Below, in pieces: positions 57,072 through 64,000 of a stretch of DNA of 64,000 nucleotides. A program made the translations under genes and the position numbers. The stretch is from Phycisphaeraceae bacterium (GTDB lineage Bacteria; Planctomycetota; Phycisphaerae; Phycisphaerales; UBA1924): assembly GCA_019636515.1 (NCBI GenBank), contig JAHBXI010000005.1, forward strand, positions 1-64,000, written 5' to 3'. Position 1 is the first letter of the stretch. Each line of letters opens with the position of its first letter. The notes beneath the pieces are model-generated. The model did not search any database. It worked only from the letters and a program-made list of their open reading frames with translations, and had not been told where the DNA came from.

Positions 57072-58406
57072 GTGAGCGAAACAGCCCCGCGGACTCGATT
57101 CGCACCCATATGCCAGGAGTACCACCCGTTGCCACGTGAAACACGCCTGTGTCCATTCGACCGACACACGCCGAGGCTTCTGAGCGTCCTATCGAGGTTT
57201 GCCGGTCGCATGATGTTGCTCGCCGCGGCGGCGATGGCGCCGGTGGTGACGGCCGGGTGCGGGGCTCCGATGCGACCGGTGCGGACCGATGCCCAGTTTT
57301 CGGAAAGGTCCGCCGCCGACCTGCTTGAAACACGCGAGACATTTGATGGAGCGGTTGACAGTTTGCTTTCTCGCGCCCAGAGCAAGACCTCGGATGCGGC
57401 AGGCTCGACCCCGACCCTGGATTTCCTGGCCATGTCGGGCGGAGGCGACTACGGCGCCTTTGGCGCGGGCGTCCTTGTCGGCTGGGGATCGATCAGCGAC
57501 CCCGAGTGGAAGCGACCCGATTTTGACGTGGTCACCGGGGTAAGCACGGGGGCCTTGCTCGCCCCGTTCGCGTTCGTGGGAACCGACGAAGCCTGCATGG
57601 CGGTCGAACACCTCTACCGCCATCCGAAGAAAGACTGGCTCAAGGACAACGGCCTGCTGTTCTTTCTCCCGTTCAACCCGTCTTTCATGCAGATCCCGGG
57701 ACTGGAGCGTGATATACGGGCGGCAATCGATCGCGACATGATCTCCAGGATGGCCGAGCAAGCCCGCAAGGGCAAGGTGCTGGCGATCAGTTCGACGGAC
57801 CTTGACCTGGGACGGCAGAAGTTCTGGGATGTGGGCGCCGAGGCCGTGAAAGCCGTCCGAACCGAAGACTACGAGAAGGTACACCGGATCATGCTCGCCT
57901 CGGCGGCCATCCCGGCCATCTTCCCGCCCATCGAGATCGACGACTCGATCTACGGCGATGGAGGCGTGAGCGCCAACGTCTTTCTCCGCCTCGATCCTCG
58001 ATCTCCCGACTCGTTCGTGTTGAAATGGAAGGAAAAGCACCCGGGCACGCCTTTGCCCAGGATCCGCTATTGGATCGTCATCAACAACCAGTTGTCGCAC
58101 ATCCCCAAGACCGTCCAGCGCAAGTGGCCGGCCGTGATCGGACCCAGTCTCGAGATCGCCATTCGTTCGGCGACGCTGGCCGAAGTGCGGTGGCTCGCGG
58201 CGGAAGCCGACTACACCAATGTACTGCTCGGCACGAACATCGAGGTCCGCGTGCTGGCCATCCCCGACGACTGGCGCCCCCCGGTCGAGGGTCAGTTCCA
58301 GCAGGAAACGATGCAGTCGCTGGCACGGGTCGGCCGGTCGCTGGGGGAGACGCCCGGTTCCTGGAAATTGCTGGTCACTCCGGAAATGTCTCGGGGCAGA
58401 CGCTGA
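57072..58406 (+). CDS. patatin-like phospholipase lipoprotein
   Basis: This patatin-fold esterase is probably lipid-anchored. The oxyanion loop is SGGGDYGAFGAG, the nucleophile Ser lies in VTGVSTGALLAPF (GxSxG), and the dyad Asp in YGDGGVSAN. The lipobox VTAGC sits at residue ~63 of the longest frame, too far for a standard signal. A later start, for example ATG at 57210 (MMLLAAAAMAPVVTAGC), or an upstream TTG is plausible. I give the GTG at 57072 as the outer limit. It should hydrolyse membrane lipids or esters at the cell envelope; the substrate is unknown. Confidence 0.85.
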   Translation: MSETAPRTRFAPICQEYHPLPRETRLCPFDRHTPRLLSVLSRFAGRMMLLAAAAMAPVVTAGCGAPMRPVRTDAQFSERSAADLLETRETFDGAVDSLLSRAQSKTSDAAGSTPTLDFLAMSGGGDYGAFGAGVLVGWGSISDPEWKRPDFDVVTGVSTGALLAPFAFVGTDEACMAVEHLYRHPKKDWLKDNGLLFFLPFNPSFMQIPGLERDIRAAIDRDMISRMAEQARKGKVLAISSTDLDLGRQKFWDVGAEAVKAVRTEDYEKVHRIMLASAAIPAIFPPIEIDDSIYGDGGVSANVFLRLDPRSPDSFVLKWKEKHPGTPLPRIRYWIVINNQLSHIPKTVQRKWPAVIGPSLEIAIRSATLAEVRWLAAEADYTNVLLGTNIEVRVLAIPDDWRPPVEGQFQQETMQSLARVGRSLGETPGSWKLLVTPEMSRGRR

Positions 58407-58409
58407 TAC

Positions 58410-58628
58410 ATGACGGCGAACCGGGCGGCTTCGGCGTCGCTGGCGACCGAACCCGGTCAGGCCATGGTCCTGATCGGGCACGACTTGCACCGGGGCGACC
58501 ACCCCGCCCGGGTCATCATCGGCTCCCGGGCCATCGACTGGGAATGCGTGAGCGGCCGCGGCGAAGAGTCGATTTCTCTGAATATCGTCCTGCGCGGCCT
58601 CGTTCTCGGATTCTCGCCTCGGTTCTAA
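58410..58628 (+). CDS. possible small gene after the patatin-like gene
   Basis: This 72-residue frame starts three bases after the upstream stop and ends just before the phosphatase gene. Its third-base GC content is high, as in real genes here. The product (MTANRAASAS to VLRGLVLGFSPRF) matches no family and has no clear motif. It could be a small cotranscribed protein or chance. Confidence 0.3.
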   Translation: MTANRAASASLATEPGQAMVLIGHDLHRGDHPARVIIGSRAIDWECVSGRGEESISLNIVLRGLVLGFSPRF

Positions 58629-58631
58629 GCC

Positions 58632-60056
58632 GTGAGAATTTCCACTCCTTTTCGCCAGCCTCAGATGCCCGACACGCACTCCATCACCGCCACCCGATCA
58701 TTCCAGAACCGCTTGCTCCACGCCGAACGGTGGCGACTGGGCCTGATGCTGGCGTGCTGCATGGCTTTGTCGGTCATGATGGTCGTTCGCAGAGCCCTTG
58801 GTGGCACCGTCGCGTCCGACGACTCGGTCTTTCCATGGGTGATGGGGATCCTGATCTTCGCCTGCGTCTCGTTGTGCGGCGCGATCGTGGAGACCACGTG
58901 GCGCCTACGTCGCGGCCTTGCCTTCCCACGCTGGAAAGTTCTCATCGGGGCCGCCATGGACTTGTGCGTGCCCTACGCGGTCCTGGTCGTGCTGCATTTC
59001 AACTCCCCGCTTGGGGCTCATGCCGCTCTGTCCGGTCCCGCGCTGCTCGTGGTTCCAATCGTGATCATGCTGTCGGTCCTGCGCTTGCGGCCGTCGTTCT
59101 CGGTCACGCTCGGGCTGCTCGCGGCCGTGGCGCACGCGCTGCTCACGTTTGACACCCACCGATCCGGCGGGATCGATCCTCACGAGTACCCTCGACTGTA
59201 CTCGTACTCGGTGATACTGGCCATCCACGGCTTCGCGGCGGGCGTGCTGGCCGTGATCGTGAGAAGGTATATCCAGGAGGCCGTGCGCGAAGCCGGCGCC
59301 GCCGAGCGATCCGCCCGGGAACTGGCGGCCATCGCCCACGAACTGGACATCGCCCGGGATATCCAGCGGAATCTTCTCCCTTCCGAGCCTCCCGAGATGC
59401 CCGGCTTCGACATCGCGGGGATGGCCCGCCCCGCGACGCAGGCCGGTGGAGACTACTACGACTGGCAGCCGCTTCCCAACGGCACCCTGGTCGTGGCCAT
59501 CGCCGATGTCACCGGACACGGGATCGGTCCCGCGCTGGTCATGGCGGTCTGCCGGGCCTACGCCCGGGCCACGGCCCCCAGCGCGATCAGCGCGGCGTCC
59601 TTCCTTGAACGCATGAACGCCCTCATCGCCAAGGATGTCAGCGGCGGACGCTTCATCACCATGGCCGTCGTGGTCCTCGGCCCCGGCGGCGATGCCGAGA
59701 TGATCTCCGCCGGCCACGGCCCGACGTTCCTCTATCGGGCTTCAACCGGGAAGGTGGAGCAGTTCGGCGGGAGCGGGCTCCCACTGGGGATCGTCGAAGA
59801 TGAACGCTACGGGCCGACGTCGCACCTGCAACTTGACCCGGGAGACACGCTCGTGCTGCTGACCGACGGATTCATGGAGCGCGCTTGCGCCGACGGTAGC
59901 ATCTTTGGCACCAATCGCCTGATCTCACTGGTCGAACGGCACGCCGCGCTCTCCGCGAAGCAGATCATCGACGCGATCGATCAAGCGGTCACCGCGTTCG
60001 CCGCCGGCACGCCCCAGTCCGACGACATGACGGCGGTGGTCCTCAAGCGTGTCTGA
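58632..60056 (+). CDS. membrane-bound SpoIIE/RsbU-type PP2C phosphatase
   Basis: This 474-residue protein has about six membrane helices in the first ~220 residues, a short coiled signalling helix (SARELAAIAHELDIARDIQRNLLP), and a C-terminal PP2C domain of the RsbU/SpoIIE class. Metal-binding Asp residues are in QAGGDYYDW, VAIADVTGHGIGPALVMA and QSDDMTAVVL. Such phosphatases dephosphorylate anti-sigma antagonists or similar partners in response to a membrane signal. The start is GTG at 58632; ATG at 58665 is a good alternative. Its partner switch proteins are not in the window. Confidence 0.9.
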   Translation: MRISTPFRQPQMPDTHSITATRSFQNRLLHAERWRLGLMLACCMALSVMMVVRRALGGTVASDDSVFPWVMGILIFACVSLCGAIVETTWRLRRGLAFPRWKVLIGAAMDLCVPYAVLVVLHFNSPLGAHAALSGPALLVVPIVIMLSVLRLRPSFSVTLGLLAAVAHALLTFDTHRSGGIDPHEYPRLYSYSVILAIHGFAAGVLAVIVRRYIQEAVREAGAAERSARELAAIAHELDIARDIQRNLLPSEPPEMPGFDIAGMARPATQAGGDYYDWQPLPNGTLVVAIADVTGHGIGPALVMAVCRAYARATAPSAISAASFLERMNALIAKDVSGGRFITMAVVVLGPGGDAEMISAGHGPTFLYRASTGKVEQFGGSGLPLGIVEDERYGPTSHLQLDPGDTLVLLTDGFMERACADGSIFGTNRLISLVERHAALSAKQIIDAIDQAVTAFAAGTPQSDDMTAVVLKRV

Positions 60057-60254
60057 GGCTTGCGCCCGGCTGGATTCAAGCCGCCGGTAAGCGTGCCTTG
60101 AGAGGGCCGCGTCGAGCGGCTGGCGCAAGGGCCGGGTTGGGTTTCATGATCCACGGCGAACCAAGCAAAGACGCCCTCCCGCGGGCGACCTCGGGCCTGG
60201 AATGAACGCACCACGATCGGAACGGCGCCCCCATCCGCCGGAGGGAGGGAACGA

Positions 60255-61214
60255 TCAGTCCTCCGACTTGCTCCAGCCTGCCGGGTCGAAGAGGGAGATC
60301 GCCGCCGCGACGCCCTTGGTGTTCGGGCCAAGGTCTTTTTCATAGACGACGCCGTCCGGCCCCACGATAAAGGTCATCACGCCGGTCCGGTCGTAGATGG
60401 CGGGCACGGCGATGAACGCGAATCCGTGCACCATGTCCTTCCCTTTCATGTACGACCTGGCGCCGCCGGGGGCGCCGGCGCCCTGGCCGGTTAGGATGCG
60501 GTACTCGTAGCCGTTGTACCCAAGTCCCTCCTGGTAGGCTTCGGCCGCGTTCGCGGCGTACGGGCCAAGCGGAGAATCCGGCTCGTTGTCCCTGGACTCC
60601 CAGTAAAGCCCGTCTCGCATGCCGGGGGACGACCGCATCCGCTGGGCATACTCCTGGATGCCGTCGCCGTCGCGATCGACCGCGAAATACTCCCGCTGCA
60701 GGCCCGGAAGGTCTCGCATCGCGGCCAGGGTACGGATTTCATTCACGCCGACGCGGTAGTCGATCATGGCCTCGACACCCGCGAGCGTGTCGAACATCCA
60801 ACGCCCGTCGTGCTGCATGAGCGGGACGGGAAACTCGATGCGGCTGGCGCCGACGATGACGTGAAAACCTCCGACCCCGCCCTCGATCGGCCTGAGTTCG
60901 CAGAACTCTCGCATGGCCGCGGCGAATCGCAGTCGCTCGGCGTTGTCTCGCTCGGGGTCGTCGCTTGAGAGTTCGGAGGCCTCGGGTCCAAAGATCTCCC
61001 TGAGATACTCGAGGTCGTTTTCATCGGCGGCGATGCGAAGCGCGGACAGCGCGTCGTTGGCCGTCTCGAACGACAACTGGGTAATCACCTCGGACTTTCT
61101 ATTCGCGGATGAGCCTTCGTCCTTGCCGCCGCTGGATGAGCATGAAATCAACGCGGCGACCGCGCCGAGCGCAAGAAGGGCAAGGCCGGGAAACATGTTC
61201 TGGGAACGTGCCAT
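60255..61214 (-). CDS. DUF2950 family lipoprotein
   Basis: This 319-residue exported protein has a lipobox (AALISC, C25) and the DUF2950 pattern: FETANDALSALRIAADEND, FPVPLMQHDGRWMFDTLAG, NEIRTLAAMRDL, QRMRSSPGMRDGLYWES, SPLGPYAA and the end VMTFIVGPDGVVYEKDLG. The function of the family is unknown. It lies 75 bases downstream of the DUF3300 gene on the same strand, a pairing common across bacteria, so they probably work together in the envelope. Confidence 0.9.
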   Translation of the reverse strand: MARSQNMFPGLALLALGAVAALISCSSSGGKDEGSSANRKSEVITQLSFETANDALSALRIAADENDLEYLREIFGPEASELSSDDPERDNAERLRFAAAMREFCELRPIEGGVGGFHVIVGASRIEFPVPLMQHDGRWMFDTLAGVEAMIDYRVGVNEIRTLAAMRDLPGLQREYFAVDRDGDGIQEYAQRMRSSPGMRDGLYWESRDNEPDSPLGPYAANAAEAYQEGLGYNGYEYRILTGQGAGAPGGARSYMKGKDMVHGFAFIAVPAIYDRTGVMTFIVGPDGVVYEKDLGPNTKGVAAAISLFDPAGWSKSED

Positions 61215-61289
61215 GGTGTTGCTCGCGGAAAGGGAGGAACGGACTCTTGAAGTTCGACATGGGGAAAAGCCAATCGGCCAAACATGGGG

Positions 61290-62567
61290 TCAGCGTCGGC
61301 CACCCCCACGACCACCGCCGCCGCGACCCCCACCGCCCCGGCTTGAACCACCTCGGCTGGTCGCGCGGCTGCTGCTCCCGCCGCCACCGCTGTACGCGCT
61401 CCTTGACCCACCCCCCCCGCTGTACGCGCTTCGCGAACCACCGCCTCCGCTCGACGTCGCGCGCGGGGCAGGACGTGGCGGTGGAATCGCGGGCTTAGCG
61501 CCCGGTGTGCGACCGGTGGCCGAGGGAGACCGTCCGGGTGTGGCAGGCCGCGGGGTGGCCTGTGCTGCGGGACGCGGCTGCGGCGCGGGGCGTGTGGCGG
61601 GGGCGCCAGGACGACTCCGGTTGGTGGCCGGCGTCGCGGAGGCCCGTGGCGCGGGACGCGAAGCGATCGGCCTCGCGCCGGCCGTGCGACCGGGAATGCC
61701 ACCGGCCGACCCGCGAGCACCCGCTCCCTGGTAGTTGGAAAGGGCCGCGTTGTTCCGTGGATTCAACTTGTCCTGGTTGGGCTGCCACCTGTTCCCGCTC
61801 TTCAGGTTGTTGATCCGGGTGTTATCGATATTGATGTTCGTGTTTCGATCGATGTCGATGTCGCCGTGGTATCCACCGCCCCAACCGACGCAGCCGCCGT
61901 ACCAGTGACAGTTCATGTTGGAAAGGATCGCCCCGACGGCGATGCCGGTCCCGAATCCGATCGCCGCCGCCGCCCACTCGTCATCGTCATCGTCGACATA
62001 CACGACGCCGGGGTTGTACGACGGAACATAGACCACCTCGGGGTCGGCCTGCTGGATGATGATGGTGTCGCCCTCGGTCTTGACCACCTGCTGCTCGCCG
62101 GTCGTAAGCACGCCGTTGGCCTTGGCTCGCGCTCGCAGGCGCTGCACCGCGTCCATCACATCCTTCGACTGATTGATGTACGCCGCACCGAGCGCGGTCG
62201 TCCAGTCGAGGTACTCGCTCATCATCTTGATCGCGTCCGGAACCGCGGCGATGGCCTTGACGGGATCCTCCCACGGCTTGCTCGAGATCTGGGAAGTCGT
62301 GCCGCCGCCCTTCACAAAATCCGCGGCTTGCTTCACCTCGTCGGGATACACGCTCGCGGCCAGGACATTGGCCAGAAGCGAATCGGGATAAAGAGCAATG
62401 GGAGAAAGCAGTTCTTCCAGGTCACCGGCGGAGAGTTTGACCGTCGCCGGGATGGCGGTCTTGGTCCCCGGCGGCTGCGCCGTTGACTGCTGCGCAAACG
62501 CCGTGGGGGGACACCACGACACGCCGATGGACCAGATCATCACACAAGCCGTCAACATTGGTCGCAT
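61290..62567 (-). CDS. DUF3300 family exported protein
   Basis: This 425-residue protein has a signal peptide (cleavage near AFAQQ) and the DUF3300 domain at ~40-215: LEELLSPIALYPDSLLANVLAASVYPDEV, VKAIAAVPDAIKMMSEYLDWT and the VVYVPSYNPGVVYV motif. The C-terminal ~170 residues are low complexity: Pro/Ala/Arg/Thr runs, then Gly/Ser/Arg repeats with AYSGGGGSRS units and a poly-Gly/Arg tail. The ATG at 62567 has GGAGG seven bases upstream. It precedes the DUF2950 gene. Function is unknown. Confidence 0.9.
   Translation of the reverse strand: MRPMLTACVMIWSIGVSWCPPTAFAQQSTAQPPGTKTAIPATVKLSAGDLEELLSPIALYPDSLLANVLAASVYPDEVKQAADFVKGGGTTSQISSKPWEDPVKAIAAVPDAIKMMSEYLDWTTALGAAYINQSKDVMDAVQRLRARAKANGVLTTGEQQVVKTEGDTIIIQQADPEVVYVPSYNPGVVYVDDDDDEWAAAAIGFGTGIAVGAILSNMNCHWYGGCVGWGGGYHGDIDIDRNTNINIDNTRINNLKSGNRWQPNQDKLNPRNNAALSNYQGAGARGSAGGIPGRTAGARPIASRPAPRASATPATNRSRPGAPATRPAPQPRPAAQATPRPATPGRSPSATGRTPGAKPAIPPPRPAPRATSSGGGGSRSAYSGGGGSRSAYSGGGGSSSRATSRGGSSRGGGGRGGGGRGGGRR
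61383..61445. repeat. repeat inside the DUF3300 gene tail
   Basis: About 30-base units coding for SGGGGSRSAY repeat at least twice within the C-terminal tail of the DUF3300 gene. Boundaries are approximate. Such tracts often change copy number. Confidence 0.55.
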
Positions 62568-62684
62568 GGAATTACCTCCGGTACAAGAATATGCCACGCT
62601 TTGACCGAAGCGATCCGCACGATCGCTTGTCCCCCCCGTGACAGAACACCAGCAATGACCCGCCCCACGCCAGGCATGGCGGGG

Positions 62685-62715
62685 GAGTTGGTCGAGGAGT
62701 TGGTCGAGGAGTTGG
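62685..62715. repeat. 12-bp tandem repeat
   Basis: GAGTTGGTCGAG occurs at 62685-62696 and 62697-62708, followed by a partial third unit to 62715. It lies between the DUF3300 gene and the tRNA, in sequence with no supported gene. Confidence 0.75.
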
Positions 62716-62863
62716 CGCGGCAAGCCCACGCGAATCGGCTACGACACGACGCGGCGGCGGGCGATGTAGGCCCGCGGACTTACGACGCCGCCGACTTCGA
62801 GAATACTCTGCTTTTTACGGGAAAATGCGAAGCCGTGCGAGACGTAACCGGCTTCTGCGAAAA

Positions 62864-62938
62864 TGCCGAGGGGCGGACTCGAACCGCCGACCTCCGGGTT
62901 ATGAATCCAGCGCTCTAAACCAGCTGAGCTACCTCGGC
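62864..62938 (-). tRNA. tRNA with CAT anticodon, probably tRNA-Met (elongator)
   Basis: The 75-base minus-strand sequence folds as a tRNA. It has a perfect 7-bp acceptor stem (GCCGAGG/CCTCGGC), D stem GCTC/GAGC, T stem GGCGG/CCGCC with loop TTCGAGT, and anticodon loop TTCATAA. The anticodon is CAT. A full first acceptor pair argues against the initiator; tRNA-Ile with a modified C (lysidine) is the alternative. The anticodon stem has an A-C mismatch next to the loop and a T-G pair. The 3' CCA is not encoded. Confidence 0.9.
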
Positions 62939-63104
62939 GTTGGCCAAGTTTAGGCTCGACCAGCGCCCGGGCAACGTCAACCCTCCGGACGGTGGGCCAT
63001 CCCGGGCCGTGCGGCACCCCGCCACCAGGCTCTCCCGCTCCGCCCGCCCGGGTTGCTCGGACCCCGGACCCGGGCGCACGGCACGGATCGGGAGCCAGAA
63101 AAAA

Positions 63105-63548
63105 TCAGTCCAGCCGCACCCAGCACACATTCGAAGCGGCCGACCCCTGGGCCAGTTCCGCCGTCAGCGTCTGGACGTGATCGTTGTACGCCGACCAGCG
63201 GACCATGAGCCACAGCAGGATCGCCACGCTCAGCCACGCGCCAAGTTCCCCAACCCTCGTCTTGCGTATTTTCAGGAGAATCCCCGAGGCGACCACCATC
63301 GACGCGATCTTCCACGCCGTCACCGGGCCCGAGGATCCCGTGCCCATCAGCATCCTGGCGATCGGGTTGGCCTCCGCAAACCCGATCATCCGGGCGTGCG
63401 TGAGCGTCATTGCCAGGTCGGCCGCCCCCATCGCCAGGCACGCCAGGACCAGGCACGTCACCCGCACCGAACGCCCCTTTTCCACCCGGCTCACGGGCAC
63501 GGGGCGGGAAGAATCAAACGCGGGAAATGCCGGGATACAGACCGCCAT
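63105..63548 (-). CDS. small membrane protein, DUF5658-like
   Basis: This 147-residue protein has three to four hydrophobic helices. The first holds LACLAMGAADLAMTLTHA, followed by FAEANPIARMLMG, the Asp...EANP pattern seen in DUF5658 membrane proteins. Later helices are AWKIASMVVASGILL and LGAWLSVAILLWLMVRW. The ATG at 63548 was chosen over TTG two codons upstream. No function is known. It lies between the tRNA and the divergent partial gene at the right edge. Confidence 0.65.
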   Translation of the reverse strand: MAVCIPAFPAFDSSRPVPVSRVEKGRSVRVTCLVLACLAMGAADLAMTLTHARMIGFAEANPIARMLMGTGSSGPVTAWKIASMVVASGILLKIRKTRVGELGAWLSVAILLWLMVRWSAYNDHVQTLTAELAQGSAASNVCWVRLD

Positions 63549-63733
63549 GAACAAGAGGCATCGGCCATCGGCGCCGCGGAGTTAAGGAGTACGCACGTCT
63601 CAAAACCACGACACGGATCTGGACGGCCGGATAGCGGTTCACCACCCACGCCAGCGGGTCGATACCCACCTCCAACCCCGCCCACCGGGCGGAAAAGCGG
63701 GTTCTCGGCACGTCCCATACGCTTGTGCATCGA

Positions 63734-64000
63734 ATGAAAGACCCGGAGTCGTTTCACATGGTGGCCCGAGCGTCAAATCCCCGCCCGGAGCCGGCGTGCG
63801 CTGGACCAGCGCCGGCGGATCCCCCGCCACGGCGCAGCGCGGCGCGAGATCCGTGGCTGCTCCGGATTTGGATGCCCGTGCTGCTGGCGATGGCATGGCT
63901 GGCGCCTTCGCCACTCGCCCTGGCGCAGATCACGAACAGTTACGTGGACGATTCCATCCTGGCCAGGGAATCGCTTTCCAGAGTTGACGACCTGATCGCG
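63734..64000 (+). CDS. secreted or membrane protein, N-terminal part only
   Basis: This frame is open to the right edge. A basic, Pro-rich N-terminus is followed by a hydrophobic signal (WMPVLLAMAWLAPSPLALAQ) with a cleavage site after ALA. The visible mature part (ITNSYVDDSILARESLSRVDDLI) is probably helical. Two in-frame ATGs are possible: 63734, ten bases after a TACGCT hexamer, and 63758, ten bases after GGAG. Family unknown from this much sequence; tetratricopeptide-type exported proteins often start this way. Confidence 0.65.
   Translation, partial: MKDPESFHMVARASNPRPEPACAGPAPADPPPRRSAARDPWLLRIWMPVLLAMAWLAPSPLALAQITNSYVDDSILARESLSRVDDLIA

Noticed and set aside
62601-62918. Plus-strand frame ending EGRTRTADLRVMNPAL
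   Set aside because: Its end is the antisense translation of the tRNA at 62864-62938, a common false gene.

Overview
The window is high-GC bacterial DNA with strong GC bias at third codon positions. A planctomycete, probably of the class Phycisphaerae, fits best (inference). The reasons are a PEP-CTERM sorting tail of the VPTPGPAAL type followed by arginines, a eukaryotic-type UDP-N-acetylhexosamine pyrophosphorylase, CsrA, FHA and Ser/Thr kinase signalling, many lipoproteins, and housekeeping genes scattered rather than grouped in classical operons. No phage, CRISPR array or intact insertion sequence was seen. The only mobile-element trace is a truncated IS630-type transposase next to atpD.

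Layout. 1-450: start of a secreted protein, reading off the left edge. 737-5035: IS630 remnant, an isolated atpD, hemW and an FHA protein. 5182-8927: a translationally coupled pair, a WecA/MraY-type glycosyl-1-phosphate transferase and an O-antigen-ligase-like membrane protein. 8969-11603: cystathionine beta-synthase and an orphan iron-type substrate-binding protein. 12216-15392: 3-hydroxyanthranilate dioxygenase, a DinB-like protein, a DUF378 protein, ACMS decarboxylase and a DoxX-like protein, which look like a lower kynurenine route. 15412-27830 (minus strand): carB, a methyltransferase, a UAP1-type pyrophosphorylase, infC, a Ser/Thr kinase, gyrA, csrA and an Nfu-type Fe-S scaffold. 27903-40167 (plus strand): a lipoprotein, a flavoprotein, nnrE, a bifunctional-nuclease-family protein, truD, a small unknown, a crotonase, a long acyl-CoA dehydrogenase, gpmI and a PagL-like outer-membrane protein. 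40177-44689: a PEP-CTERM protein, a signalling cluster (receiver-GGDEF, Hpt, receiver) and a methyltransferase. 44826-48494: asnS, then an ECF sigma factor with a putative membrane anti-sigma partner. 48516-56592: an M1-type peptidase lipoprotein, a large EccC-like FtsK/SpoIIIE ATPase, a Dus enzyme with an insertion, and a small lipoprotein. 57072-62567: a patatin-like lipoprotein, a SpoIIE-type phosphatase and a DUF2950/DUF3300 pair. Then come a tRNA with CAT anticodon, a small membrane protein, and the start of another secreted protein at the right edge.

Two classes of gene start recur. One class has a clear Shine-Dalgarno sequence (atpD, infC, carB, the pyrophosphorylase, csrA, gpmI, the acyl-CoA dehydrogenase, the DUF3300 gene). 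The other has no Shine-Dalgarno, but a TANNNT hexamer ends 5-9 bases before the start codon, as expected for a -10 box driving a leaderless mRNA. At 56099-56106 two such boxes overlap head to head and appear to start dus and a lipoprotein gene in opposite directions. infC appears to start at ATC behind a strong Shine-Dalgarno. The most unusual protein is the ~1,320-residue EccC-like ATPase at 50591-54559. I saw no convincing intrinsic terminators by eye. Start sites and all functions are read from sequence alone.
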